From positions 14,877 through 78,876 of the forward strand of contig JBKBLI010000006.1 in assembly GCA_046296435.1 (NCBI GenBank): a DNA stretch of 64,000 bases. The letters are read 5' to 3'. The notes below the pieces were generated by a model. That model was given only the letters and a program-made list of their open reading frames with translations. It made no database searches and had not been told where the DNA came from. The position numbers and the translations under genes were made by a program. The stretch is from M3007 sp046296435 (GTDB lineage Bacteria; Bacteroidota; Bacteroidia; Chitinophagales; Saprospiraceae). Shown here piece by piece: positions 47,391-55,370 of the stretch; within the stretch, counting starts at the first letter, position 1, and each line of letters begins with the position of its first letter.

Positions 47391-48503
47391 ATGGCAGAAC
47401 AAACAGAAAAATACGCCGCTATCCACTATCACGACTACCTGAAGCTCGATCAAGTGCTTGGCGCCCAACAACTCCGCAGCGCACGCATCGACGCTGCGCC
47501 CGCCCACGACGAGATGCTCTTCATCATTGTCCACCAGGTCTATGAACTGTGGTTCAAGCAGATCATACACGAATTGACATCCGTAGCCGCGATGTTCTCG
47601 GGCGGGCATGTGGACGAGCGCAACATCGGCGTGGCCGTAGCCCGCCTCAATCGGGTGATCGAAATACAAAAGCTGCTCATCCAGCAGGTGCAGGTGCTCG
47701 AGACCATGACCCCGCTTGACTTTCTGGATTTCAGGGCTTACTTATTCCCTGCCTCTGGTTTTCAGAGTTATCAGTTTCGGGTTGTAGAGGTGATGCTCGG
47801 ATTGCGCGAATCCGAGCGACTCACCTACAACAACCAACCCTACTATACCGCCTTCGACGAAATCCGTCGGCGCGAGTTAGAGCAGCTACAGTCAGCGCCT
47901 TCTATGTTCGAACTGGTGCAGGATTGGTTGGAGCGCACTCCGTTTTTGCAATACGCCGATTTTGATTTTTTAGAAAAATATAAGTCTGCGGTCACCGATA
48001 TGCTCGCGCGCGAGGCGGAAGCCATCCGCCATTCCGATTACCTGAGCGACGCCGACAAAACAGGCCGCTTGGCCATGTTGGGCGGCACAGAGACTTTTTT
48101 CAAAAACGTATTGGATCAGGCGGCGCACGAGGCGGCGCTCCAGAGCGGCCAGACCCGCCTTTCGTATCGGGCTACCTTAGCTGCGTTGTTCATCAATCTG
48201 TACCGCGACGAGCCTATTCTGCACCTGCCGTACAGGTTGCTTACCAGTCTGGTAGAGATCGACGAGCATTTCACCACCTGGCGCTACCGGCACGCGCAGA
48301 TGGTACTCCGCATGCTGGGCCGCAAAATTGGCACCGGCGGCTCCTCCGGCCATAAGTACCTACACGACACCGCCGTCCGTCACCACATCTTTACAGATTT
48401 TCACCATATCTCTACGCTTCTGATTCCGCGTTCCGAACTGCCTGTTTTGCCGCCCCAGATCAAGCGACAGTTGGGCTTTTATTACGGGGTAGGGCAGGAC
48501 TGA
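47391..48503 (+). CDS. kynA: Tryptophan 2,3-dioxygenase
   Basis: A heme enzyme that opens the indole ring of L-tryptophan to N-formylkynurenine, the first step of the kynurenine pathway. The 370-residue protein has the signatures YHDYLKLDQVLGAQ, DEMLFIIVHQVYELWFKQI (with the proximal active-site His), SGFQSYQFRVVEVMLG and the C-terminal RHAQMVLRMLGRKIGTGGSSGHKYL. The frame opens 30 codons earlier, but the ATG at 47391 gives the family start. Together with ACMSD at 36503 it indicates tryptophan catabolism through kynurenine. Intermediate enzymes are not in the window. Confidence 0.95.
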   Translation: MAEQTEKYAAIHYHDYLKLDQVLGAQQLRSARIDAAPAHDEMLFIIVHQVYELWFKQIIHELTSVAAMFSGGHVDERNIGVAVARLNRVIEIQKLLIQQVQVLETMTPLDFLDFRAYLFPASGFQSYQFRVVEVMLGLRESERLTYNNQPYYTAFDEIRRRELEQLQSAPSMFELVQDWLERTPFLQYADFDFLEKYKSAVTDMLAREAEAIRHSDYLSDADKTGRLAMLGGTETFFKNVLDQAAHEAALQSGQTRLSYRATLAALFINLYRDEPILHLPYRLLTSLVEIDEHFTTWRYRHAQMVLRMLGRKIGTGGSSGHKYLHDTAVRHHIFTDFHHISTLLIPRSELPVLPPQIKRQLGFYYGVGQD

Positions 48504-48580
48504 TTGCGCCGCCGGGGCTTCGCCTGCGTCGGCGCGCAGGGTGCGGCGTCAGAGGCGGGGGCACAGCGCGCTCAGGCGCT

Positions 48581-49249
48581 TCATCCGCCGTAGAAGAAGC
48601 GCGCCAAAATCCAGGCTGCCATGCCTACGGCGTACCCGACCCACACTTCGCGCACCGTATGCGCGCGAATGGCCAGACGCGCCGAGCCTGTCAGACCGGC
48701 CAATACCAGTAGCGTGGCGGCGCCCCACAGATAATCCAATTGCAAAACCCCGCCAAACGCCGGCAAATGGATGCTCGGCGGTTTCCAATCAATCCAGGTG
48801 AACAAAGCCAAGCCCGCCAAGCCGCTTACGCCGACGGCGTGCACGCTGACTTTCAAAAACAAATTGATGAAAAAAGAAAGAAAAAGCCCGATGGCCCCGC
48901 CCAGAATAAATTGCCTGAACAACAAAGGCGTCGTATTTGTACTCGCCAGATTCTGAAAAAGCCACAGAAAAAAAACGCCTGCAATGATGTATGGCCCTGT
49001 CCGTTCTTTTTGTTCGCGAAGCGACCAGTCGCTAATCAGCCCAAGCGGCTTGAGTAAAAAGATGCCCAAACCGGGTATCACCGTGGTGGCCGCAGTCACG
49101 GTAATAAGCAGCAGCAAGGCTTTGGGGTCGTCGATACTGCGGTATCCGAAGATGAAGGGATTGCACAACAACAGAAAGACAAGACCGTAAACCGGCGCCA
49201 GCAAGGGCGTGCAAACGACGGAAATGACTCGGGCCAGAAATGTATTCAT
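48581..49249 (-). CDS. PAP2-like membrane phosphatase
   Basis: A 222-residue inner-membrane protein with five or six helices. Near the C-terminus it shows SARLAIRAHTVREVWVGYAVG, corresponding to the SRxxxxxHxxxD-type end of the PAP2 phosphatase motif. The KERTGPYI segment stands where the K-x6-RP motif is expected, though the match is partial. Family members dephosphorylate lipid phosphates such as undecaprenyl diphosphate. The ATG at 49249 is five bases after the smpB stop, so it shares the smpB transcript. Key residues are imperfect, so activity is uncertain. Confidence 0.72.
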   Translation of the reverse strand: MNTFLARVISVVCTPLLAPVYGLVFLLLCNPFIFGYRSIDDPKALLLLITVTAATTVIPGLGIFLLKPLGLISDWSLREQKERTGPYIIAGVFFLWLFQNLASTNTTPLLFRQFILGGAIGLFLSFFINLFLKVSVHAVGVSGLAGLALFTWIDWKPPSIHLPAFGGVLQLDYLWGAATLLVLAGLTGSARLAIRAHTVREVWVGYAVGMAAWILARFFYGG

Positions 49250-49254
49250 ATGAT

Positions 49255-49734
49255 TCAAGCGCGGATATTGTAGTCTTTCCGAAGGCGATCCAAGTTGCGT
49301 TTGTCGTCTTTTGCTTTGATGGTTTCGCGTTTATCAAAGGCCTTTTTGCCGACAGCAAGTTCGATTTTTAATTTGGCGCGACCCTGTTCGTTGAGATATA
49401 GCTTGTAAGGGATGATTGTGGAGCCCTTTTCGCTGGCCTTGCGCTCCAACTTCCGGAGTTCTTGGCGGTGCAGGAGTAGCTTGCGTTTGCGCCGCGGCTC
49501 GTGGTTGTTGTCCGTGCCATGCGAGTACTCCGCAATGTACATGTTGCGCACCCAGAGCTCGCCTTTCTCGAAGTCGCAATAAGCGTCATTTAGATTGACG
49601 TTGCCCTCCCGGATGCTCTTGATTTCCGTGCCGGTCAAGACCATCCCTGCTTCGTACTCTTGCACAAAACGATACTCAAAAGCCGCCTTGCGGTTGAGGA
49701 CTTCAATTTTCTTCTGTTTTTTCACGGAAGCCAT
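49255..49734 (-). CDS. smpB: SsrA-binding protein SmpB
   Basis: SmpB binds tmRNA and brings it to stalled ribosomes for trans-translation. The 159 residues show the OB-fold signatures KAAFEYRFVQEYEAGMVLTG, GTEIKSIREGNVNLNDAYC and YKLYLNEQGRAKLKIELAVGKKAFDKRETI, then the basic tail KDDKRNLDRLRKDYNIRA that mimics a codon-anticodon helix. The ATG at 49734 (MASVKKQKK) is chosen; the frame open to 49776 gives no family residues. It is followed by the PAP2 gene. The ssrA gene is not in the window. Confidence 0.96.
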   Translation of the reverse strand: MASVKKQKKIEVLNRKAAFEYRFVQEYEAGMVLTGTEIKSIREGNVNLNDAYCDFEKGELWVRNMYIAEYSHGTDNNHEPRRKRKLLLHRQELRKLERKASEKGSTIIPYKLYLNEQGRAKLKIELAVGKKAFDKRETIKAKDDKRNLDRLRKDYNIRA

Positions 49735-49798
49735 GTTGGTGTTCGCGTTGATGAGACGCGGATGGACAAACGCCAATTTAGGCCAATTAGTTCCCCGA

Positions 49799-50170
49799 TC
49801 ACAAGATGTTTTTCTGCTCGGGCTTGTCCATATTCTCGAGCAGGGTTTCTACCCGGTACATTTCGTCCACCGTATCGTCCAGAAAAAACTGAAGTTCGGG
49901 CACACGGCGCATATTTTTAGCGATGCGCGACCCCAGCGCCTGCCGGATCCGCGGATAGTTATCTTCAAGTTGGAGGATCACCTCTTGTTTGTTGTCCGAT
50001 CCATACACGCTGACATATACCTTAGCGAGGAGCAGATCGGGCGTCATGCGCACCTGCGTCACGGTCACCAACTTATCGCGACCGTAGATCAGGCTTCCTT
50101 CTTCGGTCAGGAGCATCCCCAGATATCTTCTGAGTACTTCCGCCACTTGCTTTTGTCTTTTGCTATCCAT
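49799..50170 (-). CDS. rbfA: Ribosome-binding factor A
   Basis: A cold-shock factor of 123 residues that helps mature the 16S rRNA 5' end in the 30S subunit. It starts MDSKRQKQVAEVLRRYLGML, then shows VTVTQVRMTPDLLLAKVYVSVYG and the KH-like segment with RQALGSRIAKNMRRVPELQFFLDDTVDEMYRVETLL. A GTG two codons upstream is an alternative start. It lies 64 bases upstream of smpB on the same strand and is probably co-transcribed with it. Confidence 0.93.
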   Translation of the reverse strand: MDSKRQKQVAEVLRRYLGMLLTEEGSLIYGRDKLVTVTQVRMTPDLLLAKVYVSVYGSDNKQEVILQLEDNYPRIRQALGSRIAKNMRRVPELQFFLDDTVDEMYRVETLLENMDKPEQKNIL

Positions 50171-50214
50171 ACCCACCTATTTTTTGATGATTAAAACCTG
50201 TGTAACGAACCAGC

Positions 50215-50237
50215 CGCTTTTTTCGTTTAAAAAAGCG
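50215..50237. repeat. AT-rich hairpin upstream of rbfA
   Basis: A nine-base perfect stem (CGCTTTTTT and its complement) with a CGTTT loop, 45 bases upstream of the rbfA start. It belongs to the T-tract/A-tract class but lacks the CAACGCC flank. Confidence 0.5.
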
Positions 50238-50590
50238 TAGAAAAACTTAAGTCGCCGCGCCGATTTGCCCATCGCCTGCTGATGCGTGCTTCGCTCGCGT
50301 CCGCACTTTCCACGCGCGCGCTTTTCGGAAAAATCCAAAAGGACGGGCCATGGCGCAAGGGGGAGCGCGGCAGAGATTTGCCTGCCGTTTGTTTATTTTG
50401 GGCTGCGTACTCCTGTTGTCAGTCCATTGGCCGGCGCCGGCGGCTTACAGGCCTCGTATCGGTTGCAATCGCGCGCTGTGGAGCCGCTTTGCGGGGGGGC
50501 TTTTTAAACGAGCAGCAGACTTTTGTCTCTTTTTTTTGATTTTCGGAAACTTTTTTTCAAAAAGTCTTGTTTAGTATTGTCAGAATGTCG

Positions 50591-50598
50591 TACCTTTG
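50591..50598 (+). promoter_or_regulatory. -7 promoter element of tRNA-Lys
   Basis: TACCTTTG followed by CGGCGC, identical in its core to the metK element. It lies 27 bases upstream of the mature tRNA, with a TTG about 21 bases further upstream. Confidence 0.68.
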
Positions 50599-50625
50599 CG
50601 GCGCTTTTGACGAAAGGGTCATTAC

Positions 50626-50698
50626 GATTCCGTAGCTCAGTTGGTAGAGCACTTGACTTTTAATCAAGTGGTCATGGGTTCGAGCCCCATCGGAATCA
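50626..50698 (+). tRNA. tRNA-Lys (anticodon UUU)
   Basis: All four arms fold. The acceptor GATTCCG pairs with CGGAATC, the D-arm is GCTC-AGTTGGTA-GAGC, the anticodon stem is CTTGA/TCAAG with loop CTTTTAA (anticodon at 50659-50661), and the T-arm is ATGGG-TTCGAGC-CCCAT. The discriminator base is A, and CCA is not encoded. It has a dedicated promoter and no neighbouring tRNA. Confidence 0.97.
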
Positions 50699-50706
50699 CT
50701 TTTTTC

Positions 50707-51009
50707 TCACCATTTCCAGTCTGCCTCGTCGTTTCCAAGTGGGGCAGATTTAATTGCAGTTTTCGTTTTTATTCTTTTTTGCTGTCTCCGCCACAAGGCT
50801 TTGGCGATGGCCATGCTGGGCGTTTCGCCGGTGTCGGGCTGTGCTAAGGCGGATTTCACTTCGATTTCCGGCACGTCCAGTCGATACAGATAACTCATCA
50901 GATATTCGGGTTGGGTCTCCAGCAATTCTCTCACGCGGGCTTCGAGGAGATCGAGCATTTCTCTTTCCTTTGATGGATCCAAGCCTTCGATAAGTTCGAC
51001 CGGCATCAT
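50707..51009 (-). CDS. Small conserved-looking protein coupled to the hydroxylase gene
   Basis: A 100-residue cytoplasmic protein. The first ~60 residues are helical and acidic (LDPSKEREMLDLLEARVREL, then YLMSYLYRLDVPEIEVKSAL), followed by a basic linker. I recognise no named family, although a helical segment ending in Y-L-Y-R-L-D-V is compatible with small conserved proteins of the phylum. Its ATG overlaps the hydroxylase stop codon (ATGA), which supports real translation and a shared transcript. Confidence 0.65.
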   Translation of the reverse strand: MMPVELIEGLDPSKEREMLDLLEARVRELLETQPEYLMSYLYRLDVPEIEVKSALAQPDTGETPSMAIAKALWRRQQKRIKTKTAIKSAPLGNDEADWKW

Positions 51010-51863
51010 GATTTCGAGGGGGATTTTTCTTCAAATTTAGCGCCGACAGGCGGCCTGTAACGCATGAAAGGCAGTTTGAACAGACTGCTCAACCGCGAAT
51101 GCTCGTCCGCATCCATGTGCGTATCGATGCCGAACACGATTTCGCGGTTGTTCATCCGGCTATAGGTGCCTAAGAGTCTATCCCAGATCGAAAAGATATT
51201 GCCGTAATTGGTGTCCGTGTAGGGCAGCACATAGTGGTGGTGTACGCGGTGCATGTCGGGCGTCACGATGATCCACCCGATGGCTTTGCTGAGCGCCTGT
51301 GGGAGCCGTATGTTGGCGTGGTTGAATTGCGAAAGCAGGGCCGAAAGGCTTTGATACAGCATCACGATGTAAAAGGGAGCGCCTGCAATCAGGATGGCCG
51401 CCGTTGTAAAAAGCACCCGAATGACGCTCTCTCCGGGATGGTGCCGATTGGCCGACGTGGTATCTACGTAGCGATCTGTGTGGTGGACCAGATGGAATTG
51501 CCACATCCACCGGGCCTTGTGCTGCGTCCAATGTGCTACGTATGCGCCGATGAAATCCAGTATCATCAGCCCCAGCAGCAACTCGGCCCAAAGGGGGAGA
51601 GCCGGCAGCCAGTGCAGCACGCCAAAACCTTGTTTGCTCGTCCAGTCGGAGGCCCACAACAGCATAAAGGCCAGCGCGAAATTGACAATCACCGTAGTCA
51701 GCGTAAAAACCAGATTTTGGCCGAGGTGGCTCCATTTTTTGTACTCCATGCGCAGCAGCGGCGCCGCCTGCTCTAAGAGCAGAAAAAATGTCAGACCGCC
51801 AAGCAAGATAGCGCTCCGGTGAGCCGAGGGTATATTGCTGAAATATTCGACAAGGGATTCCAT
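51006..51863 (-). CDS. Fatty acid hydroxylase / sterol desaturase family membrane protein
   Basis: A 285-residue inner-membrane di-iron oxygenase. It has four or more hydrophobic helices and the histidine clusters HWTQH, FHLVHHTD and MHRVHHHY, which bind the two irons. Relatives hydroxylate or desaturate lipids or carotenoids; the substrate is unknown here. The frame is open to 51911, but a TATCTTTG promoter at 51896-51903 lies inside that extension, so the ATG at 51863 (MESLVEYFSNIP) is the start. The 100-residue gene follows with a four-base overlap. Confidence 0.88.
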   Translation of the reverse strand: MESLVEYFSNIPSAHRSAILLGGLTFFLLLEQAAPLLRMEYKKWSHLGQNLVFTLTTVIVNFALAFMLLWASDWTSKQGFGVLHWLPALPLWAELLLGLMILDFIGAYVAHWTQHKARWMWQFHLVHHTDRYVDTTSANRHHPGESVIRVLFTTAAILIAGAPFYIVMLYQSLSALLSQFNHANIRLPQALSKAIGWIIVTPDMHRVHHHYVLPYTDTNYGNIFSIWDRLLGTYSRMNNREIVFGIDTHMDADEHSRLSSLFKLPFMRYRPPVGAKFEEKSPSKS

Positions 51864-51895
51864 GCTGAAGATTTTTGCTTTCAAAAAAACTGTGG

Positions 51896-51903
51896 CAAAG
51901 ATA
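51896..51903 (-). promoter_or_regulatory. -7 promoter element of the hydroxylase pair
   Basis: Minus strand TATCTTTG, full match, 32 bases before the ATG at 51863. It decides that start. Confidence 0.65.
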
Positions 51904-51991
51904 CTACTCACGTGCGATTTTTGGGTATAGGTCGCATTTTTTTATTCTGCCGAAAAAATTATTTTGCATTTTTGCTAAAATATCTGCCCTT

Positions 51992-53698
51992 ATGAAACGC
52001 CCCAAATGGATTTGGCCCGTTGCCGACCCTGTCCGAGCGGATGCTTTGGCCCGTAGCCTGAACATACACAGGGTGCTGGCGGCCTTGCTCATTGAGCGCG
52101 GCATATCCGATGCCGGAAGCGCCGAACGTTATTTCAGGCCTGCCTTGGAGGATCTGCATTCGCCTTGGTTGATGCGCGATATGGACCGGGCTGTATGGCG
52201 CCTTGAGTGCGCATTTGAGCGCGGCGAGCGAATTTTGCTCTACGGCGATTACGATGTGGACGGCGTGTGCAGCGTGGCGATGATGTATGAGTTCTTGCGT
52301 TTCCTGCATCCGCATATCGATTATTACTTGCCCGACAGGCTGGGCGAGGGCTATGGGTTGAGCCTGCAAGGCGTGGACTATGCGCGCTCCGAAGGCTGCT
52401 CCCTTTTGCTCGCGCTGGATTGCGGGATACGCGCCCAAGAGGCCATCGTTCATGCCCAGGCGTCGGGTATCGATGTGATTGTATGCGACCATCACCTACC
52501 CGAGGGCGCGCTGCCCGGGGCCGTTGCCGTACTCAATCCCATGCGGCCAGATTGTGATTACCCGTGCGATGTCCTGAGCGCCTGCGGCGTAGCTTTCAAG
52601 TTGGCGCAAGCCATAGCAGAGCGCCAATCGACTCCGGTTGGCGAGTTGCGCCGGCTGTTTCCTTTTGTGGCCTTGAGCACAGCCTGCGATATCGTGCCGA
52701 TGATCGGCGAAAACCGCATTCTGACCCGCTATGGCTTGTTTGGGTTGAACAACGACTCACAGCCCGGTATCGACGCTTTGATCGAAGTTTCGGGGCGCAG
52801 GCGTCCTTTAGATGTGAGCGATCTGGTGTATGGCATAGGCCCTATGATCAATGCGGCCGGCCGCCTGGCGCACGCGCGTGAAGCCGTTGCGGCGCTGCTG
52901 AGCGCCGATCCGCGCGCCGCTATGAACGGCGCGCGCCGTCTGGCTTGGCTCAATGCGCAGCGGCGCGCCGAGGATGCGCGCATGGCCGACGAAGCGGCAA
53001 CCATCGTAAGGGAAACTCAGCCCAACTCGGCTTCCGTCGTGGTGTGCGGCGGCGCTTCCTGGCGCCCGGGGTTGCTCGGTATCACAGCGGGCCGCCTGGC
53101 AGAGCAGTTTTACCGTCCGGCGGTTGTGTTGGCGGAGCAATCGGGGCTTTTGGTCGGATCGGCCCGATCAGTGCCGGGATTTGACCTGTACGACGCTTTG
53201 AAGGCTTGCGCGGCGCACCTGGTTCAGTTTGGCGGGCATAAGCAGGCGGCGGGGCTGCGGCTCCGCCCTGAGTCGCTCGCCGCATTTCATGTAGATTTTG
53301 AGGCCGCCGCGCAATTGCGCATGACGCCCGAAATAGAGCAGCCTGTGTTGAGTCTTGCCGGCGAACTGCCATTTAGCGAGATTACGCATGATTTTTGGCG
53401 CGCTTTGCGCCGCTTCGAACCTTTCGGTCCGAAGAATCGCAGGCCGGTATTTGTAGCGAAAGGCGTGCGGGATACAGGCGCGAGCCGCCTACTGCGCGAC
53501 AACCATGCGCAACTCGCGCTGGCGCAGCAGGGCGTCGTCATGCGCGGCATAGCTTTTGGGCAGGGCGACTTGTTCGAGCGCTTGCGGCGCGCGCCTATGG
53601 ATGTCGCTTACAACATTGAGGCGGATGAATGGCGCGGCGAACGCCGTCTGCGGTTACTCGTGAAGGATCTGCGCGCGAGCGAAGGGGACGCCCCCTGA
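51992..53698 (+). CDS. recJ: Single-stranded-DNA-specific exonuclease RecJ
   Basis: A 568-residue 5'-3' ssDNA exonuclease for recombination and mismatch repair. The DHH phosphoesterase motifs are visible: YGDYDVDGVCSVAM (motif I), CDHHLPEG (DHH, motif III) and DALIEVSGRRRPLDVSDL. The DHHA1 domain shows SARSVPGFDLYDALKACAAHLVQFGGHKQAAGLRL, and a C-terminal OB fold follows. The ATG at 51992 (MKRPKWIWPVADP) is the family start; the 39 codons upstream are spurious. It is monocistronic and convergent with the phosphatase gene. Confidence 0.96.
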   Translation: MKRPKWIWPVADPVRADALARSLNIHRVLAALLIERGISDAGSAERYFRPALEDLHSPWLMRDMDRAVWRLECAFERGERILLYGDYDVDGVCSVAMMYEFLRFLHPHIDYYLPDRLGEGYGLSLQGVDYARSEGCSLLLALDCGIRAQEAIVHAQASGIDVIVCDHHLPEGALPGAVAVLNPMRPDCDYPCDVLSACGVAFKLAQAIAERQSTPVGELRRLFPFVALSTACDIVPMIGENRILTRYGLFGLNNDSQPGIDALIEVSGRRRPLDVSDLVYGIGPMINAAGRLAHAREAVAALLSADPRAAMNGARRLAWLNAQRRAEDARMADEAATIVRETQPNSASVVVCGGASWRPGLLGITAGRLAEQFYRPAVVLAEQSGLLVGSARSVPGFDLYDALKACAAHLVQFGGHKQAAGLRLRPESLAAFHVDFEAAAQLRMTPEIEQPVLSLAGELPFSEITHDFWRALRRFEPFGPKNRRPVFVAKGVRDTGASRLLRDNHAQLALAQQGVVMRGIAFGQGDLFERLRRAPMDVAYNIEADEWRGERRLRLLVKDLRASEGDAP

Positions 53699-53836
53699 TC
53701 CCGTGCCCATGTGCGCCCACGTCCTATGTCTGCAAGTTTCTGGGCGCAGGAAGTACGCGCTGAGGGCGCGGGCAATCTTTTTTCGGATTGCGCCGTCGCC
53801 GTATGGACGTTTCGGCGCGGGTCTGCCAAAGAGGCG

Positions 53837-54301
53837 CTATGATGCGCCGCCGACTTGCTCGACCAGACTTTGGCAACACTGCTCAAGCAGGCGATAAACC
53901 TGTGCAAAGTCTTCTTCGCCTCCGTAGTACGGATCCGGGATTTCAACATCCTCGCCCGGGAAAGCCCATGCGGAGACCAATTGGATTTTGGAGCGGTGTT
54001 CGGCGCCTGCGTCCAAGGCCTGAAGATTCCTCAGGTTGGACAAGTCCATGGCCAATATAAGGTCAAAAAGAGCCAGGTCGCCCGGGCTAATTTGCCGGGC
54101 GACCTGGTTGCTGATGTCTGTGCCTGCGCGACGGGCTGTCGAGATGGCCCGGGGGTCGGGTTTTTCGCCTGCATGCCAATGGCCCGTACCCGCGCTGTCC
54201 ACCGTCCATTGGAGGCCGGCTTCGGCAACCTGACGTTTGAGTATGCCTTCAGCCATAGGACTGCGGCAGATATTGCCCAGGCACACCATCAGCACTTTCA
54301 T
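53837..54301 (-). CDS. Low-molecular-weight protein tyrosine phosphatase
   Basis: A 154-residue phosphatase of the LMW-PTP family. The P-loop VCLGNICRSPMAEG provides the nucleophile C7 and R13, and the general acid lies in IPDPYYGG near residue 122. In bacteria such enzymes often act on tyrosine kinases of polysaccharide export; no BY-kinase is in the window. The start overlaps the upstream DUF3078 stop by one base (TGATG), so translation is coupled. Confidence 0.94.
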   Translation of the reverse strand: MKVLMVCLGNICRSPMAEGILKRQVAEAGLQWTVDSAGTGHWHAGEKPDPRAISTARRAGTDISNQVARQISPGDLALFDLILAMDLSNLRNLQALDAGAEHRSKIQLVSAWAFPGEDVEIPDPYYGGEEDFAQVYRLLEQCCQSLVEQVGGAS

Positions 54302-55344
54302 CAGAACAGGAGGTTGTATTTGAGCAGGAAAGCGCCGGTCATCTGGGCGCCGCGGCCGAGTCGGTCGGGGCCGCTTGTGGATCCGTCGGGATTGATGGTC
54401 ACTTCATAAATACCGTCGCCGTTGATGTCTTTTTTGACCAGCACGTCATGGTCGTAGAAGTATTCGGCAAGGAGATCGAGCGACAAGCCTTTGAAAATCT
54501 GAATGCTGAAGTTGTTGGTAAACAGCACGTCGACGTTTTGCGGCTCTTTCAGGTAGTTGGAGAACAAGCGCAGGCCGCTGGTTACGGTCAGGCGGTCGTC
54601 CCAGTACTTGTTATTGTAAGCGGCTTTCAGTTCTGAACCGAGACCGAGGAAGCGGTTTTTGAAGTCGGAGATAGAGCCGTCGTCGCGTCGCGTAACCTCG
54701 TTTCCGTGTACGCCCGTGGCCGCTATGGCGTCGTCGGCGACATAGATCCATTGAATGCTTACCGGCGAATAGAAGAATGACCAGTTGGCGTTGGGTTTGT
54801 AGTCGATTCCGGGCGAGACGTTCACCTGCAAGGGCGATATGAAACGGGCGACCACTCGGTCGTCGTCGCCGATGGGCTTGAGGAAGTTGCTGGCATAGGT
54901 CTCCAGCAAGAGGGTCTGGGCAAATACGTTGGCGGCAACGAACCACTTGTCGCCGCTGATTTTGCGGCCATAGCGCGAATTCAAACGGAAGATGTCTAAG
55001 TTTTTTTGGAAGCCGAATGGCTGTGCCGGCGAGGTGCGTCCCAGGCGCTGGGCAGAGAGCTGCAAAGACAGTTGATTGTCCCAAAACCAGTTTTCTTCTT
55101 TCCGATTGGCGAAGAAGGTGCCCAGGCCGCCCACGCCTATGCGCGGGTTACCTGCGCCGATTCTGGGGTTGATCAGGCCCATGCCGGCCAGATCAAGACC
55201 AATACCGGCGCCGGCGGTCCAGCCCATTTTGTCCTTTTTGACGAGTTCGGCCACTTCTTTGAGGCGATCGTCGCCGGCCTGAGCCGAAAGCGCTACAAAT
55301 GATGCGGAAGATAAAACAATTAGTGCTGCTAAAATGTGCTTCAT
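54301..55344 (-). CDS. DUF3078-family outer-membrane protein
   Basis: A 347-residue exported protein with a signal peptide (~1-22, ending LSAQA). The body is made of antiparallel beta-strands with the family features WTAGAGIGLDLAGMGLINPR, FWDNQLSLQLSAQRLG, SRYGRKISGDKWFVAANV, VNVSPGIDYKPNANWSFFYSPV and a C-terminal strand ending LLKYNLLF, typical for barrel insertion. The domain is defined only as DUF3078 and its role is unknown. It is the first gene of a coupled pair with the LMW phosphatase. Confidence 0.87.
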   Translation of the reverse strand: MKHILAALIVLSSASFVALSAQAGDDRLKEVAELVKKDKMGWTAGAGIGLDLAGMGLINPRIGAGNPRIGVGGLGTFFANRKEENWFWDNQLSLQLSAQRLGRTSPAQPFGFQKNLDIFRLNSRYGRKISGDKWFVAANVFAQTLLLETYASNFLKPIGDDDRVVARFISPLQVNVSPGIDYKPNANWSFFYSPVSIQWIYVADDAIAATGVHGNEVTRRDDGSISDFKNRFLGLGSELKAAYNNKYWDDRLTVTSGLRLFSNYLKEPQNVDVLFTNNFSIQIFKGLSLDLLAEYFYDHDVLVKKDINGDGIYEVTINPDGSTSGPDRLGRGAQMTGAFLLKYNLLF

Positions 55345-55370
55345 GCAATGAAATCTGTTGTGAATTGTTG

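Larger units (their letters stand above)
50177..50625. other. Spacer between rbfA and tRNA-Lys
   Basis: No gene is recognisable. It holds a hairpin with a CGCTTTTTT/AAAAAAGCG stem (50215-50237), a T7/A5 dyad (50551-50563) and the tRNA promoter. Frames in 50282-50574 are overlapping and not protein-like. Confidence 0.5.
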
